Assembly: GCF_036250755.1 (NCBI RefSeq) | Contig: NZ_CP109583.1 | Coordinates: 5,041,001 to 5,105,000 of the forward strand | Direction: 5' to 3' | From: Streptomyces uncialis | GTDB lineage: Bacteria > Actinomycetota > Actinomycetes > Streptomycetales > Streptomycetaceae | Length of the DNA stretch: 64,000 nt | In this document: one piece after another, positions 51,629-60,123 of the stretch | How the letters are laid out: each line of letters opens with the position of its first letter | Numbering within the stretch: the first letter of the stretch is position 1 | Translations under genes and position numbers: made by a program | The notes under the pieces: model-generated | The model's input: the letters and a program-made list of their open reading frames with translations, nothing else | Told to the model about the DNA's origin: nothing | The model's database searches: none

Positions 51629-53728
51629 ATGCGGTGGTTGGTGGGGTGGAGCATTGCCACCGCGGGAACGAGCGGCCCGGTGACCGCCGGTGCCACCGGA
51701 CCCGACGGCGAGGCACTCCAGCCCGTCGGCTCCCAACTCCTGTGGAGCGACCCCGATCCCCTGTGGGCCGTCGGCGACTGGCGCCCCGACGAGGTACGTG
51801 TCGTCACCGTCGACCCCCACACCCGTATCGCCGTCCTCGGCACCTGCGGCGCCAGCGACGAGGACCTGCGGCTGGGGCTGCTCGCCGCGCGCGGCGGCGC
51901 CCTGCGCCATCTCACCGCCTGGTCCGGCAGCTACACCGCCGTCGCCCGGATCGGCCGCCGCGTCACCGTCGCCGGTGACCTCGCGGGCGCCCGCCCCGTC
52001 TTCCACACCCCCTGGTCCGGCGGCACCGCCTACGCCACCGCGGCCCTCCCGCTCGCCGACCTGGTCGAGGCCCACCTCGACATCGGCCATCTCGCCGCCC
52101 TCCTCGCCGCCCCCGACGTCCCCGAGGCCCTGCACGACTCCACGCCCTACCTCGGCGTCCACCGGGTGCCGCCCGGTCACGCCCTGATCCTGCGCCAGGG
52201 CGCCCGTGAGATCGCCGGGTACGACCCGGTGACCTCCCTCGCCGTCGCCGCGCCGCCCAGCGACGCCGCCGGCGCCGTCGACGGCGTCCGTGACGCCCTC
52301 GTGGAAGCCGTACGCGCGCGGCTGACCGCCCCCCGGCACGTCCCCGGCGGCGGGATCGACCCCGGGCCCGTACCGGGTATGGGGCCCGCCGAACGGCGCG
52401 CCGCGCGCGGCACCCCCGTCCCCGGCATCGGCGCCGACCTCTCCGGCGGACCCGCCTCCGCGACCCTCGCCCTGCTCGCCGCGGGACTGCCCGGCGTGCC
52501 CGGCACCGTCCTCGGGCACGGCAGCGGCGCGGGTGAACGCCTCCTCGCCGTCACCTTCAACGACCTCGCCGTGCCCGGCCGCGAGGCCGAGGTGGAACGC
52601 GCGGGCGCCATCGCCGCGGACCCGCGACTGCACCATGTCGTCGTCGCGGGCGGCGAGGAGACCCTTCCGTACACCGACCTCGACGGCCCCCTCACCGACG
52701 AACCCGGCCCCTCGCTCGTCACCGCCGCCCGCCACCGCGCGCGGCTCGCCGCCGGGAGCGCCGACCACTTCACCGGCTACGGCGCCCGCCAGGTCCTCGA
52801 CGCCCACCCCGCGCGCCTCGCCGACCTCCTCATGGACCGCAAGAGACGCCACCTGGTCCGCCCCGTGGCCGCCCTCACCACCGCCGAGGGCTCCGTGTCG
52901 ATGATGGTCCCCGCGCGCGTGTACGTCGCCGCCCGCCGCCTCGCCCGCACCCCGTACCGCAGCGGCGTCGACCGGCTCGCCGACCAGTTGCTGCGCCGCC
53001 GCCTCGACGAACCCGGCGGTACCGTCGGCGCCTCCCTCGCCGCCCTCACCTGGGCGCGGCCCGGGCCCGCCGCGCGGTGGCTCACCGGTGAGGCGCTGGC
53101 GGAGGTGTCCGGCCGCCTCCAGAACGCGGTCGGCCGTCCCGGCCCCGGGCCCGGCCAGCGGCCCGGTGACTTCCGCGCGCGGGCGGCCCTCGCCCGGCAC
53201 GCCGCGGACCTCCGGGTCCTCGAACAGGCCGCCGAGGTCCGCTTCCAGCGGCTGCACGCGCCCTTCCTCGACAACCAGGTCGTCCGCGCGTGCCGTGCCC
53301 TTCCGGAGGCGCTCCGGGTGCGGCCCGGGGCCCGGGCGGAGATCCTGCGGACCGTCCTGGAGGGCGCGGGGATCTCCGAGCTGCCGTCCGGCTGGGGCAC
53401 CCCCTCGCACGCGCCGTCCGCGACCGCGGCCCGTGCGGGGTTGCGGATCGCGATGCCCGACCTCCTCAGGCTCTTCGACACGCCTCTGCTGGCCGACGCG
53501 GGGCTCGTCGAGGCGCGGGTCGTCCGCAAGGCCCTGCGGGGTGCGGCCGAGGGGGAGCCGCTGCCGCTGGACGGGCTCGCCGACCTGGTGGCCGTGGAGC
53601 TGTGGCTGCGCAGGCTGCTCGCCCGGCGCGGCACCTGCTGGACGGGGACGCCCGCCCGGCAACGCGCGGTGCCCACGGGGTCGGTGGCCCCGGCCCGCGG
53701 AGCCCTCGGCACGGGTGCGCGGCCCTGA
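51629..53728 (+). CDS. asparagine-synthetase-like protein lacking the glutaminase Cys
   Basis: The product has 699 residues; ATG 51629 is five bases behind ggagg. The first 200 residues resemble the class II glutamine amidotransferase half (AWSGSYTAVARIGRRVTVAG, GARPVFHTPW). However, position 2 is Arg (MRWLVGW), so the catalytic Cys is absent. The synthetase half has a P-loop-like SGG at S272 (DLSGGPASATLALL) and later YGARQVLDAHPARLADLL and HAPFLDNQVVRACRALP. This is the architecture of asparagine-synthetase-type amidating or cyclising enzymes such as lasso-peptide cyclases. No precursor or protease gene is next to it. It may be a conserved developmental paralogue with an unknown substrate. 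Confidence 0.8.
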   Translation: MRWLVGWSIATAGTSGPVTAGATGPDGEALQPVGSQLLWSDPDPLWAVGDWRPDEVRVVTVDPHTRIAVLGTCGASDEDLRLGLLAARGGALRHLTAWSGSYTAVARIGRRVTVAGDLAGARPVFHTPWSGGTAYATAALPLADLVEAHLDIGHLAALLAAPDVPEALHDSTPYLGVHRVPPGHALILRQGAREIAGYDPVTSLAVAAPPSDAAGAVDGVRDALVEAVRARLTAPRHVPGGGIDPGPVPGMGPAERRAARGTPVPGIGADLSGGPASATLALLAAGLPGVPGTVLGHGSGAGERLLAVTFNDLAVPGREAEVERAGAIAADPRLHHVVVAGGEETLPYTDLDGPLTDEPGPSLVTAARHRARLAAGSADHFTGYGARQVLDAHPARLADLLMDRKRRHLVRPVAALTTAEGSVSMMVPARVYVAARRLARTPYRSGVDRLADQLLRRRLDEPGGTVGASLAALTWARPGPAARWLTGEALAEVSGRLQNAVGRPGPGPGQRPGDFRARAALARHAADLRVLEQAAEVRFQRLHAPFLDNQVVRACRALPEALRVRPGARAEILRTVLEGAGISELPSGWGTPSHAPSATAARAGLRIAMPDLLRLFDTPLLADAGLVEARVVRKALRGAAEGEPLPLDGLADLVAVELWLRRLLARRGTCWTGTPARQRAVPTGSVAPARGALGTGARP

Positions 53729-53739
53729 GCGGGGCTCTG

Positions 53740-54388
53740 GGTTTCCTGTGCTGGACGTACTTCGTCCCTGTGCCGTCGCTCGTCGGGTGCGCAGTTCCCC
53801 GCGCCCCTTTGGGGCGCACCCTGCCGGTCCTTCGGGTCGGTGCCGGTCGGGATTCTCCGTCCTCGATCCGACACGCTCGGTACGACGTCCAGTGACTCGA
53901 CTGAAGAGCATCGGAGTCTGCGAGCAGAGATTCCCGCCCACCCCCTCCCGCAGCCGAGCGTTTGCGCGAGGAGGGTGCTTTGAACCCTGACCCCGGTTTG
54001 CTGAGAGCCCGCAGCCGGACGACAGCCCCAGCCGGACGCCCCCAAAGGGGCGCGGGGAACTGCGCGAGCAACCAGGGACCGTCCGCACCCGAACGGGAAC
54101 CGCAAGAGGCGCGACCGAAGGGGCGCGGGGAACTGCGCACCCCCGTCCGACCCGCACAGGAACAGGTACGTCCAGGTGTGGAACCCCGGAAGCGCGAGCG
54201 AAGGCGACCCGCGGGGAACTGCGCACCCACGGAGTACCCGCACAGGAACAGGTACGTCCAGGTATGGAACCCCGGAAGCGCAAGCGAAGGCGACCCGCGG
54301 GGAACTGCGCACCCCACGAACGCCGGTACGGGGACAGGTACGCCCAGCACAGGAACTCGGAAGCGCGAGCGAAGGCGACCCGCTGAAC
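53740..54388. repeat. intergenic repeat cluster 4
   Basis: The 650-bp stretch between convergent genes begins with the ctggacgtacttcgtccctg module and the ~157-bp core at 53792-53948. It continues with inverted ggggcgcggggaactgcg units, three of which end in gaagcgcgagcgaaggcgac-like phrases. It stops one or two bases from the stop codon of the sigma factor gene. Confidence 0.9.
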
Positions 54389-54389
54389 G

Positions 54390-56588
54390 TCAACAGATGA
54401 AGCGGGACTCCGCCCAGTCGGACAGCGTCACCGTGTCGAACGAACTGTGCGGCTCCACCACCAACCGAATGGCGCTCCGCCCCGACAGCCCCACCCGCAC
54501 CGGCACCCCCGGCTCCCCGCCCCGCACCAGCGGCGACTGCCACAACGGCACCCCGTCCGCGTACACGGAGAACCGCACGGCCCCGCTGCCCATCGCGAGA
54601 TCGTCGATGCCGACCACCGCCTCGTAGGCACTGCACTCACGGTTCAGGTCGATGGTCACGGACGACGTGCCGTGCACGGTGACCCCGCGCCCGTACGCCT
54701 GCCCACCCATCCGCAGCCCCTGCCGCTGCCACACCCAGGAGCTCTCCCCGTACCGCATCTCGGGCGCGGTCCCGTCCCCCAGGTCGCCGTACGCCAGCTC
54801 GCTCCACTGGTAGACGACGGGTGCGGGCGGTGTCGGCTCCGGCGGGGGCGGTGAGCTGGGAGGGGAAGGAGTGGGACGCGGGGCGGCCGGCGGACTCGGC
54901 GTGGGTGAGGGCGACGACGAGGCGGACGGCGAGGGCGTCGGCTCAGGCGACGGCGTGGGCTCGGCCTCGGGGGAGGGCGAGGGCTTCGGCGGTGTCGGCC
55001 GCGGCGAAGGCTCGGCCTCCGACGGCGCGGGCTCCGGCGCGGGCTCGGCCGCACGCGCCACCGGGGGCGCGGGGCGCACCGGCGCGGGCTCCGGCGCCTC
55101 CTCCGGCGCGGCCACGGGCGGCGGCGCCTCGGGATGCGAGACGGGAGGCTGCGCCCGGGGCCGGTCCGGCTCGGGCTTCTCCCCGCCGACGAGCGCGAAC
55201 GCGACCGCCACGGCCACCGCGATCGCGACGGCCGCCCCGATCCCGGCCTTGACGGGCCCTCCGACGGCCTCGGAGAGCGCACCCCCGCCCCCGGAACCGG
55301 AAGCACCCGCACCGGAAGCACCCGCACCCGAAGCACCCGCACCGGAGGCACCGGCACCGGCGGCACCCGCACCCCCCGAGGCACCGGCGGCACCGGCGGC
55401 ACCGGCGGCACCGCCCTGCGCGGCGGCCGCGGCACCGGCCGCACCCGCGCTCGCGGTACCGCCCCCGACGAGGGCGGCCACCTTCGCGTACCCGGCGGCA
55501 CCGAACCAGCCGATGACGGCGACCGGTACGACCGCGGGGATGCCGCCCGCGACCTCCTTGATCTGGCCCGCCGCCAGCCGGCACTTGGCGCACTCCTCCA
55601 GATGCTTGCGCAGCCCCCGCTCGGCCCGGCTGCGCAGCCCGCCCCGGGCGTACGCGCCGAGCCGGTCCGCGTAACTGGCGCACTGCTCGCTCGCGGTGAG
55701 CGCGGCACTGACATGTGCCTGGAGGTACGCCTGCTTGAGGCCCTCGCGGGCGCGGCTGGCCAGGACCCGGGTGCCGTTGGCGTCCAGTCCGAAGAGGGTG
55801 GCGACATCGCTCGGGGACTCGTCCTCGACCTCCGTGTGCCACAGCACGGCCTGCCAGCGCTCGGGAAGGCTGCGGAAGGCGCGCATCGCCATCGACCGCT
55901 CGGCCTCCTGCATGGCGCGGACGTCCGCCCCCAGGTCGACGGACCCGTCACCGGGCACCTCCGACCCCCGGTCCGCCTGCGCGGCGAACACGGCGAAGTC
56001 GTCGACCAGTTGTTCCCGTTTCGCGGACTTCATCCAGTTCGCGGCGACACGGCGGACCGTCGTCAGCAGATACGCCCGCACCGCGTGCTGCGGCCCCGAA
56101 CCCCCGCGCACGGCCTGGAGCATCCGTGCGAAGACCTCCGCCGTGAGGTCCTCGGCGGTGTGCCCGTCACGGCAGCAGGTGCGCGCGTAGCGGCGCACGG
56201 CGCCCGCGTGGCGCCGGTACAGCTCCCCGTACGCCGTGTCGTCACCCGCGCGCATGCGCCCGATCAGCTCGGCGTCGGACGGCGGTGTGTCGGCGCCGGC
56301 CGGGGCGCCGGGATCGTCCGCCGGGTGCTCCTCGGGCCGGGGTTCCTCGTGCTCCCGCTGCTGCGGTACGCCTGTGTCCGGTGGGGTGGACGGGGCCGCG
56401 GTGGTGGCCGGGTCGGCTGCGTCGGACGTGCCGCCGGATGCCGGTCCGGATCCGGCGTCGCCCGGTCCCTCCGGGCCTGCCTGGCGGGGTACTTGGGGCG
56501 GCGAGGGGTCGTCGGCTCCCCCTGTCGTGCCGCTCTTCGACTCCTCCGGCCCGTCAACGCCCATCACGGAAAGCACCCGTCCGTACAC
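54390..56588 (-). CDS. sigma factor fused to zinc finger, membrane span and NPCBM-like domain
   Basis: The product has 732 residues from GTG 56588 (ggtgg seven bases upstream; ATG 56564 is an alternative). Residues 100-280 are an ECF-type sigma-70 protein (region 2 ELYRRHAGAVRRYARTCC and AEDLTAEVFARMLQAV; region 4 ALWHTEVEDESPSDVATLFG). A zf-HC2-like segment follows (CASYADRL ... KHLEECAKC). A Gly/Ala-rich stretch, a membrane span (GIGAAVAIAVAVAVAFALVG) and a Pro/Glu/Ser-rich spacer come next. An extracellular NPCBM-like domain (YGRGVTVHGTSSVTIDLN, VVGIDDLAMGSGAVRFSVYADG) ends it. Sigma factor and anti-sigma-like sensor are in one chain, so the product may be held at the membrane until released. 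Confidence 0.88.
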   Translation of the reverse strand: MYGRVLSVMGVDGPEESKSGTTGGADDPSPPQVPRQAGPEGPGDAGSGPASGGTSDAADPATTAAPSTPPDTGVPQQREHEEPRPEEHPADDPGAPAGADTPPSDAELIGRMRAGDDTAYGELYRRHAGAVRRYARTCCRDGHTAEDLTAEVFARMLQAVRGGSGPQHAVRAYLLTTVRRVAANWMKSAKREQLVDDFAVFAAQADRGSEVPGDGSVDLGADVRAMQEAERSMAMRAFRSLPERWQAVLWHTEVEDESPSDVATLFGLDANGTRVLASRAREGLKQAYLQAHVSAALTASEQCASYADRLGAYARGGLRSRAERGLRKHLEECAKCRLAAGQIKEVAGGIPAVVPVAVIGWFGAAGYAKVAALVGGGTASAGAAGAAAAAQGGAAGAAGAAGASGGAGAAGAGASGAGASGAGASGAGASGSGGGGALSEAVGGPVKAGIGAAVAIAVAVAVAFALVGGEKPEPDRPRAQPPVSHPEAPPPVAAPEEAPEPAPVRPAPPVARAAEPAPEPAPSEAEPSPRPTPPKPSPSPEAEPTPSPEPTPSPSASSSPSPTPSPPAAPRPTPSPPSSPPPPEPTPPAPVVYQWSELAYGDLGDGTAPEMRYGESSWVWQRQGLRMGGQAYGRGVTVHGTSSVTIDLNRECSAYEAVVGIDDLAMGSGAVRFSVYADGVPLWQSPLVRGGEPGVPVRVGLSGRSAIRLVVEPHSSFDTVTLSDWAESRFIC

Positions 56589-56939
56589 TCAAAGACCACC
56601 GGGCAAGAGTGCCACACGGCTGTCATCTACTCAGCTGGTACCACCATCAACCACTCATCCGGGGCGTCTTACCGGAACTCCGCACCTTTCCCCCCAGGAA
56701 CCCAGTGCGGATTCCGGTCGCCTATATCCAGCCAACTCGGCCCATCGGGTGGGCGATTTAAGCCTGTTCAGGTGAATTGCTCACAGTGCCGAACCCCCCA
56801 CGGCCTCCCCGTCGGAGGCGTGAGCCGATTTCGTCACGTTGCCACCCACCCCGCCCCCGGCACCCCCAGGATTTTGGCGAGTTCCCGCCCTACCGCCAGG
56901 CCCCCGCCTCCGTACCCACCCCACGGAGAACCCGCACAG

Positions 56940-57298
56940 GGACAGGGGCGCCCCAAAGGGGCGCGGGGAACTGCGCAAGGACGAGGGCCGACCCGCACCC
57001 GGAGAACAAGCCCCAAGGGGCAGCATCCAGGGGCGCGAGGAACCGCGCACCCACGGGGGAGGACAGACCTCGAAGGCGCAAGCGAAGGCGACCCGCACAG
57101 GAACAAGTACGCCCAGCACCACGAACCCCGCCGCCCCGGCCAAAGACGACCGGACCCCACCCGGAAAGCCCCGCAAGGGACGGGGCCAACCAAGGGCCGG
57201 GCCCCACAGGTACGGGCCCCGACAGGCACAGGGCCGGCCCGCCAAGGGACCACAGGGCCGGGCCCGCCAAGGGACCACAGGGCCGGCCCGCCAAGGGG
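56940..57298. repeat. intergenic repeat cluster 5
   Basis: Two ggggcgcgg(g/a)gaac(t/c)gcgc units and one cgcaagcgaaggcgacccgc unit are present, but the ~157-bp core is missing. From 57238, cccgccaagggaccacagggccgg is repeated two and a half times. No gene is visible in 56589-57298. Its left part (56589-56930) is the upstream region of the sigma factor gene, with the hairpin gcctcc/ggaggc at 56804-56820. Confidence 0.85.
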
Positions 57299-58204
57299 CT
57301 ACGGACGTGACCGCAACCCGTCCAGCAGAATGTCCAGCAACCGCGCGGACGCCGCTGCCTGTTGCACCGCGTCCGGCAACGAAGGCGCCGCCGTCGCGAT
57401 CACGAGCAGCACGTCGGACACGGTCACATCCGCCCGCAGCTCACCGGCCCCCCGCGCCCGGTCGACCAGCCGCCCCACCACCTCCAGCAACGCGTCGGCC
57501 CCGGCGTCCGCGGCCATCGCCGCCTCCGAGGCGGCCGAACCGGCGGCCGTACCGACCGCGCCACCGATGGTGGGACCGACGGCGGCACCGGCGACGACCG
57601 CCCCGGCCCCCCGCTGCTCCACGACCCGGCTCTCGCCCACCCCACCAGGGGCGACGTACGGGGAACCCGCCCCGGACAGCGAGGACATCGCCGGGGCGGC
57701 CGCGCCCTCACCGGCCGGCGGTACCGCCCCCCGCTGCTGCGGCACCCGGGTCTCCTCGTGCGCGTCGTCGACCCCGACGCGCAGCACATGCGGCGGCAGC
57801 AGCCGCCCCGCGCCCGACGCCACCGAGGTCCGCAGGAACCGCGACAGGGCCGACCAGGGCTCGTCCTCCTGTCCCAGCGCGGCCCGTGCCTGGTCGGTCA
57901 GCCGGGAGGTCTCCTCCTCGGCGATCCGCCGCACCAGTACGTCCTTGCTCGGGAACCGCCGGTACACCGTGCCGACGCCGACCCGCGCACGGCGGGCCAC
58001 GTCCTCCATCGGCGCCCCGTACCCCAGCTCACCGAAGACCTCACGTGCCGCGCGCAGCACATGCTCCAGATTCCGCTGGGCGTCCACCCGCAACGGCGCG
58101 GTCCGCCCGGGGTCGGGCAGACCCCGGCCCCCGCCCCCCGTGGCGACGCCCGACGAGATGGCGGACGCGGTCGCCGTCGCCCACTGCTGATCCTGCGTAT
58201 GCAT
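57299..58204 (-). CDS. atrA: TetR-family regulator AtrA
   Basis: The product has 301 residues; ATG 58204 has ggggga upstream. The N-terminal TetR DNA-binding domain is clear: LEHVLRAAREVFGELGYGAP, MEDVARRARVGVGTVYRRFP, SKDVLVRRIAEEE. The ligand-binding half is interrupted by a low-complexity linker of about 85 residues (GAVPPAGEGAAAPAMSSLSG and GAVVAGAAVGPTIGGAVGTA). It ends with LLEVVGRLVDRARGAGELRAD and DILLDGLRS. Gene order, divergent from an NADH dehydrogenase gene and next to the membrane sigma factor, fits S. coelicolor atrA. AtrA activates the actinorhodin activator gene and others. Confidence 0.82.
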   Translation of the reverse strand: MHTQDQQWATATASAISSGVATGGGGRGLPDPGRTAPLRVDAQRNLEHVLRAAREVFGELGYGAPMEDVARRARVGVGTVYRRFPSKDVLVRRIAEEETSRLTDQARAALGQEDEPWSALSRFLRTSVASGAGRLLPPHVLRVGVDDAHEETRVPQQRGAVPPAGEGAAAPAMSSLSGAGSPYVAPGGVGESRVVEQRGAGAVVAGAAVGPTIGGAVGTAAGSAASEAAMAADAGADALLEVVGRLVDRARGAGELRADVTVSDVLLVIATAAPSLPDAVQQAAASARLLDILLDGLRSRP

Positions 58205-58606
58205 ATGTGTTCCCCCGGTTTCAGACGTCTCCCCCCGGAGACTCTCCCCGCCGTCGGCAGCCGGAGCACGGGGAACGGAAGCGCGTGGGACGGGCCCCCG
58301 TGGGTGGGCCCGCCGAGTGTGTCCCCCGACACCCCGACGTCCCACGAACATAGTTGAGCCGGGGGAGATTGCGAAGGGCCACGTTCCGCCACACCGGCCA
58401 CCCGATCGGGGTACGCACCGGTTACACCCTGAATGCACCACTTCCCATGGTCCCGCTCCCACCCTCTGACCTGCACATCCTCAGGATGAGCGGGAACACG
58501 CCGCGTGCCGCGGCCCCTCCCCTCCCGCACCCCCCGCGCGCCACTTCCGGTCACACAAATTGCTCAGGCTGTGGACAAACTCCCGAGCCCGTTGCGTCAT
58601 GGGTGG
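58205..58606. promoter_or_regulatory. intergenic control region between atrA and NADH dehydrogenase
   Basis: This 400-bp gap between divergent genes holds the promoters of both. I see no gene and no strong hairpin or inverted repeat. AtrA is likely to act here, but I could not identify a convincing site. Confidence 0.4.
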
Positions 58607-60001
58607 GTGAAGGCTGCCAACCCCCCGGGCACACCCCCCGGACCGACGCCCGCCACCCGCGTCCTCGTGATCGGTGGTGGCTACGTCGGGATGTACACGG
58701 CCCTGCGGCTCCAGCGGACGCTCGCACCGGAGATCAAGCGGGGCACCGCCGAGGTCGTGGTGGTCACCCCCGACCCGTACATGACCTACAAGCCGTTCCT
58801 CCCGGAGGCCGCCGCCGGATCGATCTCCCCCCGCCATGTCGTCGTCCCCCTGCGCCGTGTCCTCGACCGCTGCCGTGTCGTCGTCGGCGAGGCGCACTCC
58901 GTCGACCACACCAAACGCACCGCCACCATCAGCACCCTCGCCACCGCCGAGGAGGGCGCCGGCACCACCGCCCTGACCTACGACGAACTGGTCCTCGCCC
59001 CCGGCTCCGTCTCCCGCACCCTCCCGGTCCCCGGCCTCGCCGAACACGGCATCGGCTTCCGCACCGTCGAGGAGGCCATCGGGCTGCGCAACCACGTCAT
59101 CGAACAGATGGACATCGCCTCCTCCACCCGCGACCCCGCCATCCGCGACGCCGCCCTCACCTTCGTCTTCGTCGGCGGCGGCTACGCGGGCGTCGAAGCG
59201 CTCGGCGAGCTGGAGGACATGGCCCGCTACACCGCGCGGTACTACCGCAACATCACCCCCGACGACATGAAGTGGGTCCTCGTCGAGGCGTCGGACCGCA
59301 TCCTCCCCGAGGTCGACGCCGCCATGGGCGCCTACACCCTCAGCGCCCTGCGCCGCCGGGGCGTCGACGTACGGCTGCGCACCCGGCTCGACAGCTGCGC
59401 GGACCGCGTCGCCACCCTCAGCGACGGCACCCGCTTCCCCACCCGCACCCTCGTCTGGACCGCGGGCGTCAAACCCCACCCGCTGCTCACCGCCACCGAC
59501 CTTCCCCTCACCGACAACGGGCGCCTCAGGTGCACCGCCCACCTCACCGTCGAAGGCGTCCCCCACGCCTGGGGCGCCGGTGACGCCGCCGCCGTCCCCG
59601 ACCTCACCGCCCCCGGCACCGACACCGCGCCCAACGCGCAGCACGCCCTGCGCCAGGCCCGCGTCCTCGGCGACAACATCGCCGCCACCCTCCACCAGCG
59701 CCCGCTCACCCCGTACGAGTACCGCTGTACGAGCTCCGTCGCCTCACTCGGCCTCCACAAAGGCGTCGCCCAGGTCCGCGGACGCGAGTTCAAGGGCTAC
59801 CCTGCCTGGTTGATGCACCGCCTCTACCACCTCAGCCGTGTGCCGACCGCCAACCGCAAGGCACGCGTACTCGCCGAATGGACCCTCGCCGGTCTCTTCA
59901 CACGCGAGATCGTCTCCCTGGGTTCACTCGAACACCCCAGGGCGGAATTCGAACTCGCGGCCGGTAAGGACCACCCCGACGACCCGAAGGGGTCGACCTG
60001 A
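58607..60001 (+). CDS. type II NADH dehydrogenase
   Basis: The product has 464 residues from GTG 58607; GTG 58571 is an alternative and neither has a strong ribosome site. The FAD-binding site is TRVLVIGGGYVGMYTALRL, and DPYMTYKPFLPEAAAGS follows. The NADH-binding site is LTFVFVGGGYAGVEALGEL. The late family motif GVPHAWGAGDAAAVPDL is present, and the end has an amphipathic, membrane-associating character (WLMHRLYHLSRVPTANRKAR). It feeds electrons from NADH to quinone without pumping protons. It is divergent from atrA. Confidence 0.92.
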   Translation: MKAANPPGTPPGPTPATRVLVIGGGYVGMYTALRLQRTLAPEIKRGTAEVVVVTPDPYMTYKPFLPEAAAGSISPRHVVVPLRRVLDRCRVVVGEAHSVDHTKRTATISTLATAEEGAGTTALTYDELVLAPGSVSRTLPVPGLAEHGIGFRTVEEAIGLRNHVIEQMDIASSTRDPAIRDAALTFVFVGGGYAGVEALGELEDMARYTARYYRNITPDDMKWVLVEASDRILPEVDAAMGAYTLSALRRRGVDVRLRTRLDSCADRVATLSDGTRFPTRTLVWTAGVKPHPLLTATDLPLTDNGRLRCTAHLTVEGVPHAWGAGDAAAVPDLTAPGTDTAPNAQHALRQARVLGDNIAATLHQRPLTPYEYRCTSSVASLGLHKGVAQVRGREFKGYPAWLMHRLYHLSRVPTANRKARVLAEWTLAGLFTREIVSLGSLEHPRAEFELAAGKDHPDDPKGST

Positions 60002-60123
60002 CCGGAGCCAGGAACTCCCCCCGACCGTCCGGCGTCTGACGAATGTCGGTCCCGTCGGCCAGACTGGCTCCCGCGACCTGTGGGCGGCCCGCCCGCCCCT
60101 CGACCCCACGAGGCTTCTACCCA

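Noticed and set aside
51512..54283. 923-codon minus-strand frame
   Set aside because: It is antisense to the asparagine-synthetase-like gene and runs through repeat cluster 4.
55134..58190. 1018-codon plus-strand frame
   Set aside because: It crosses the antisense of the sigma factor gene, repeat cluster 5 and the antisense of atrA. No domain is visible.
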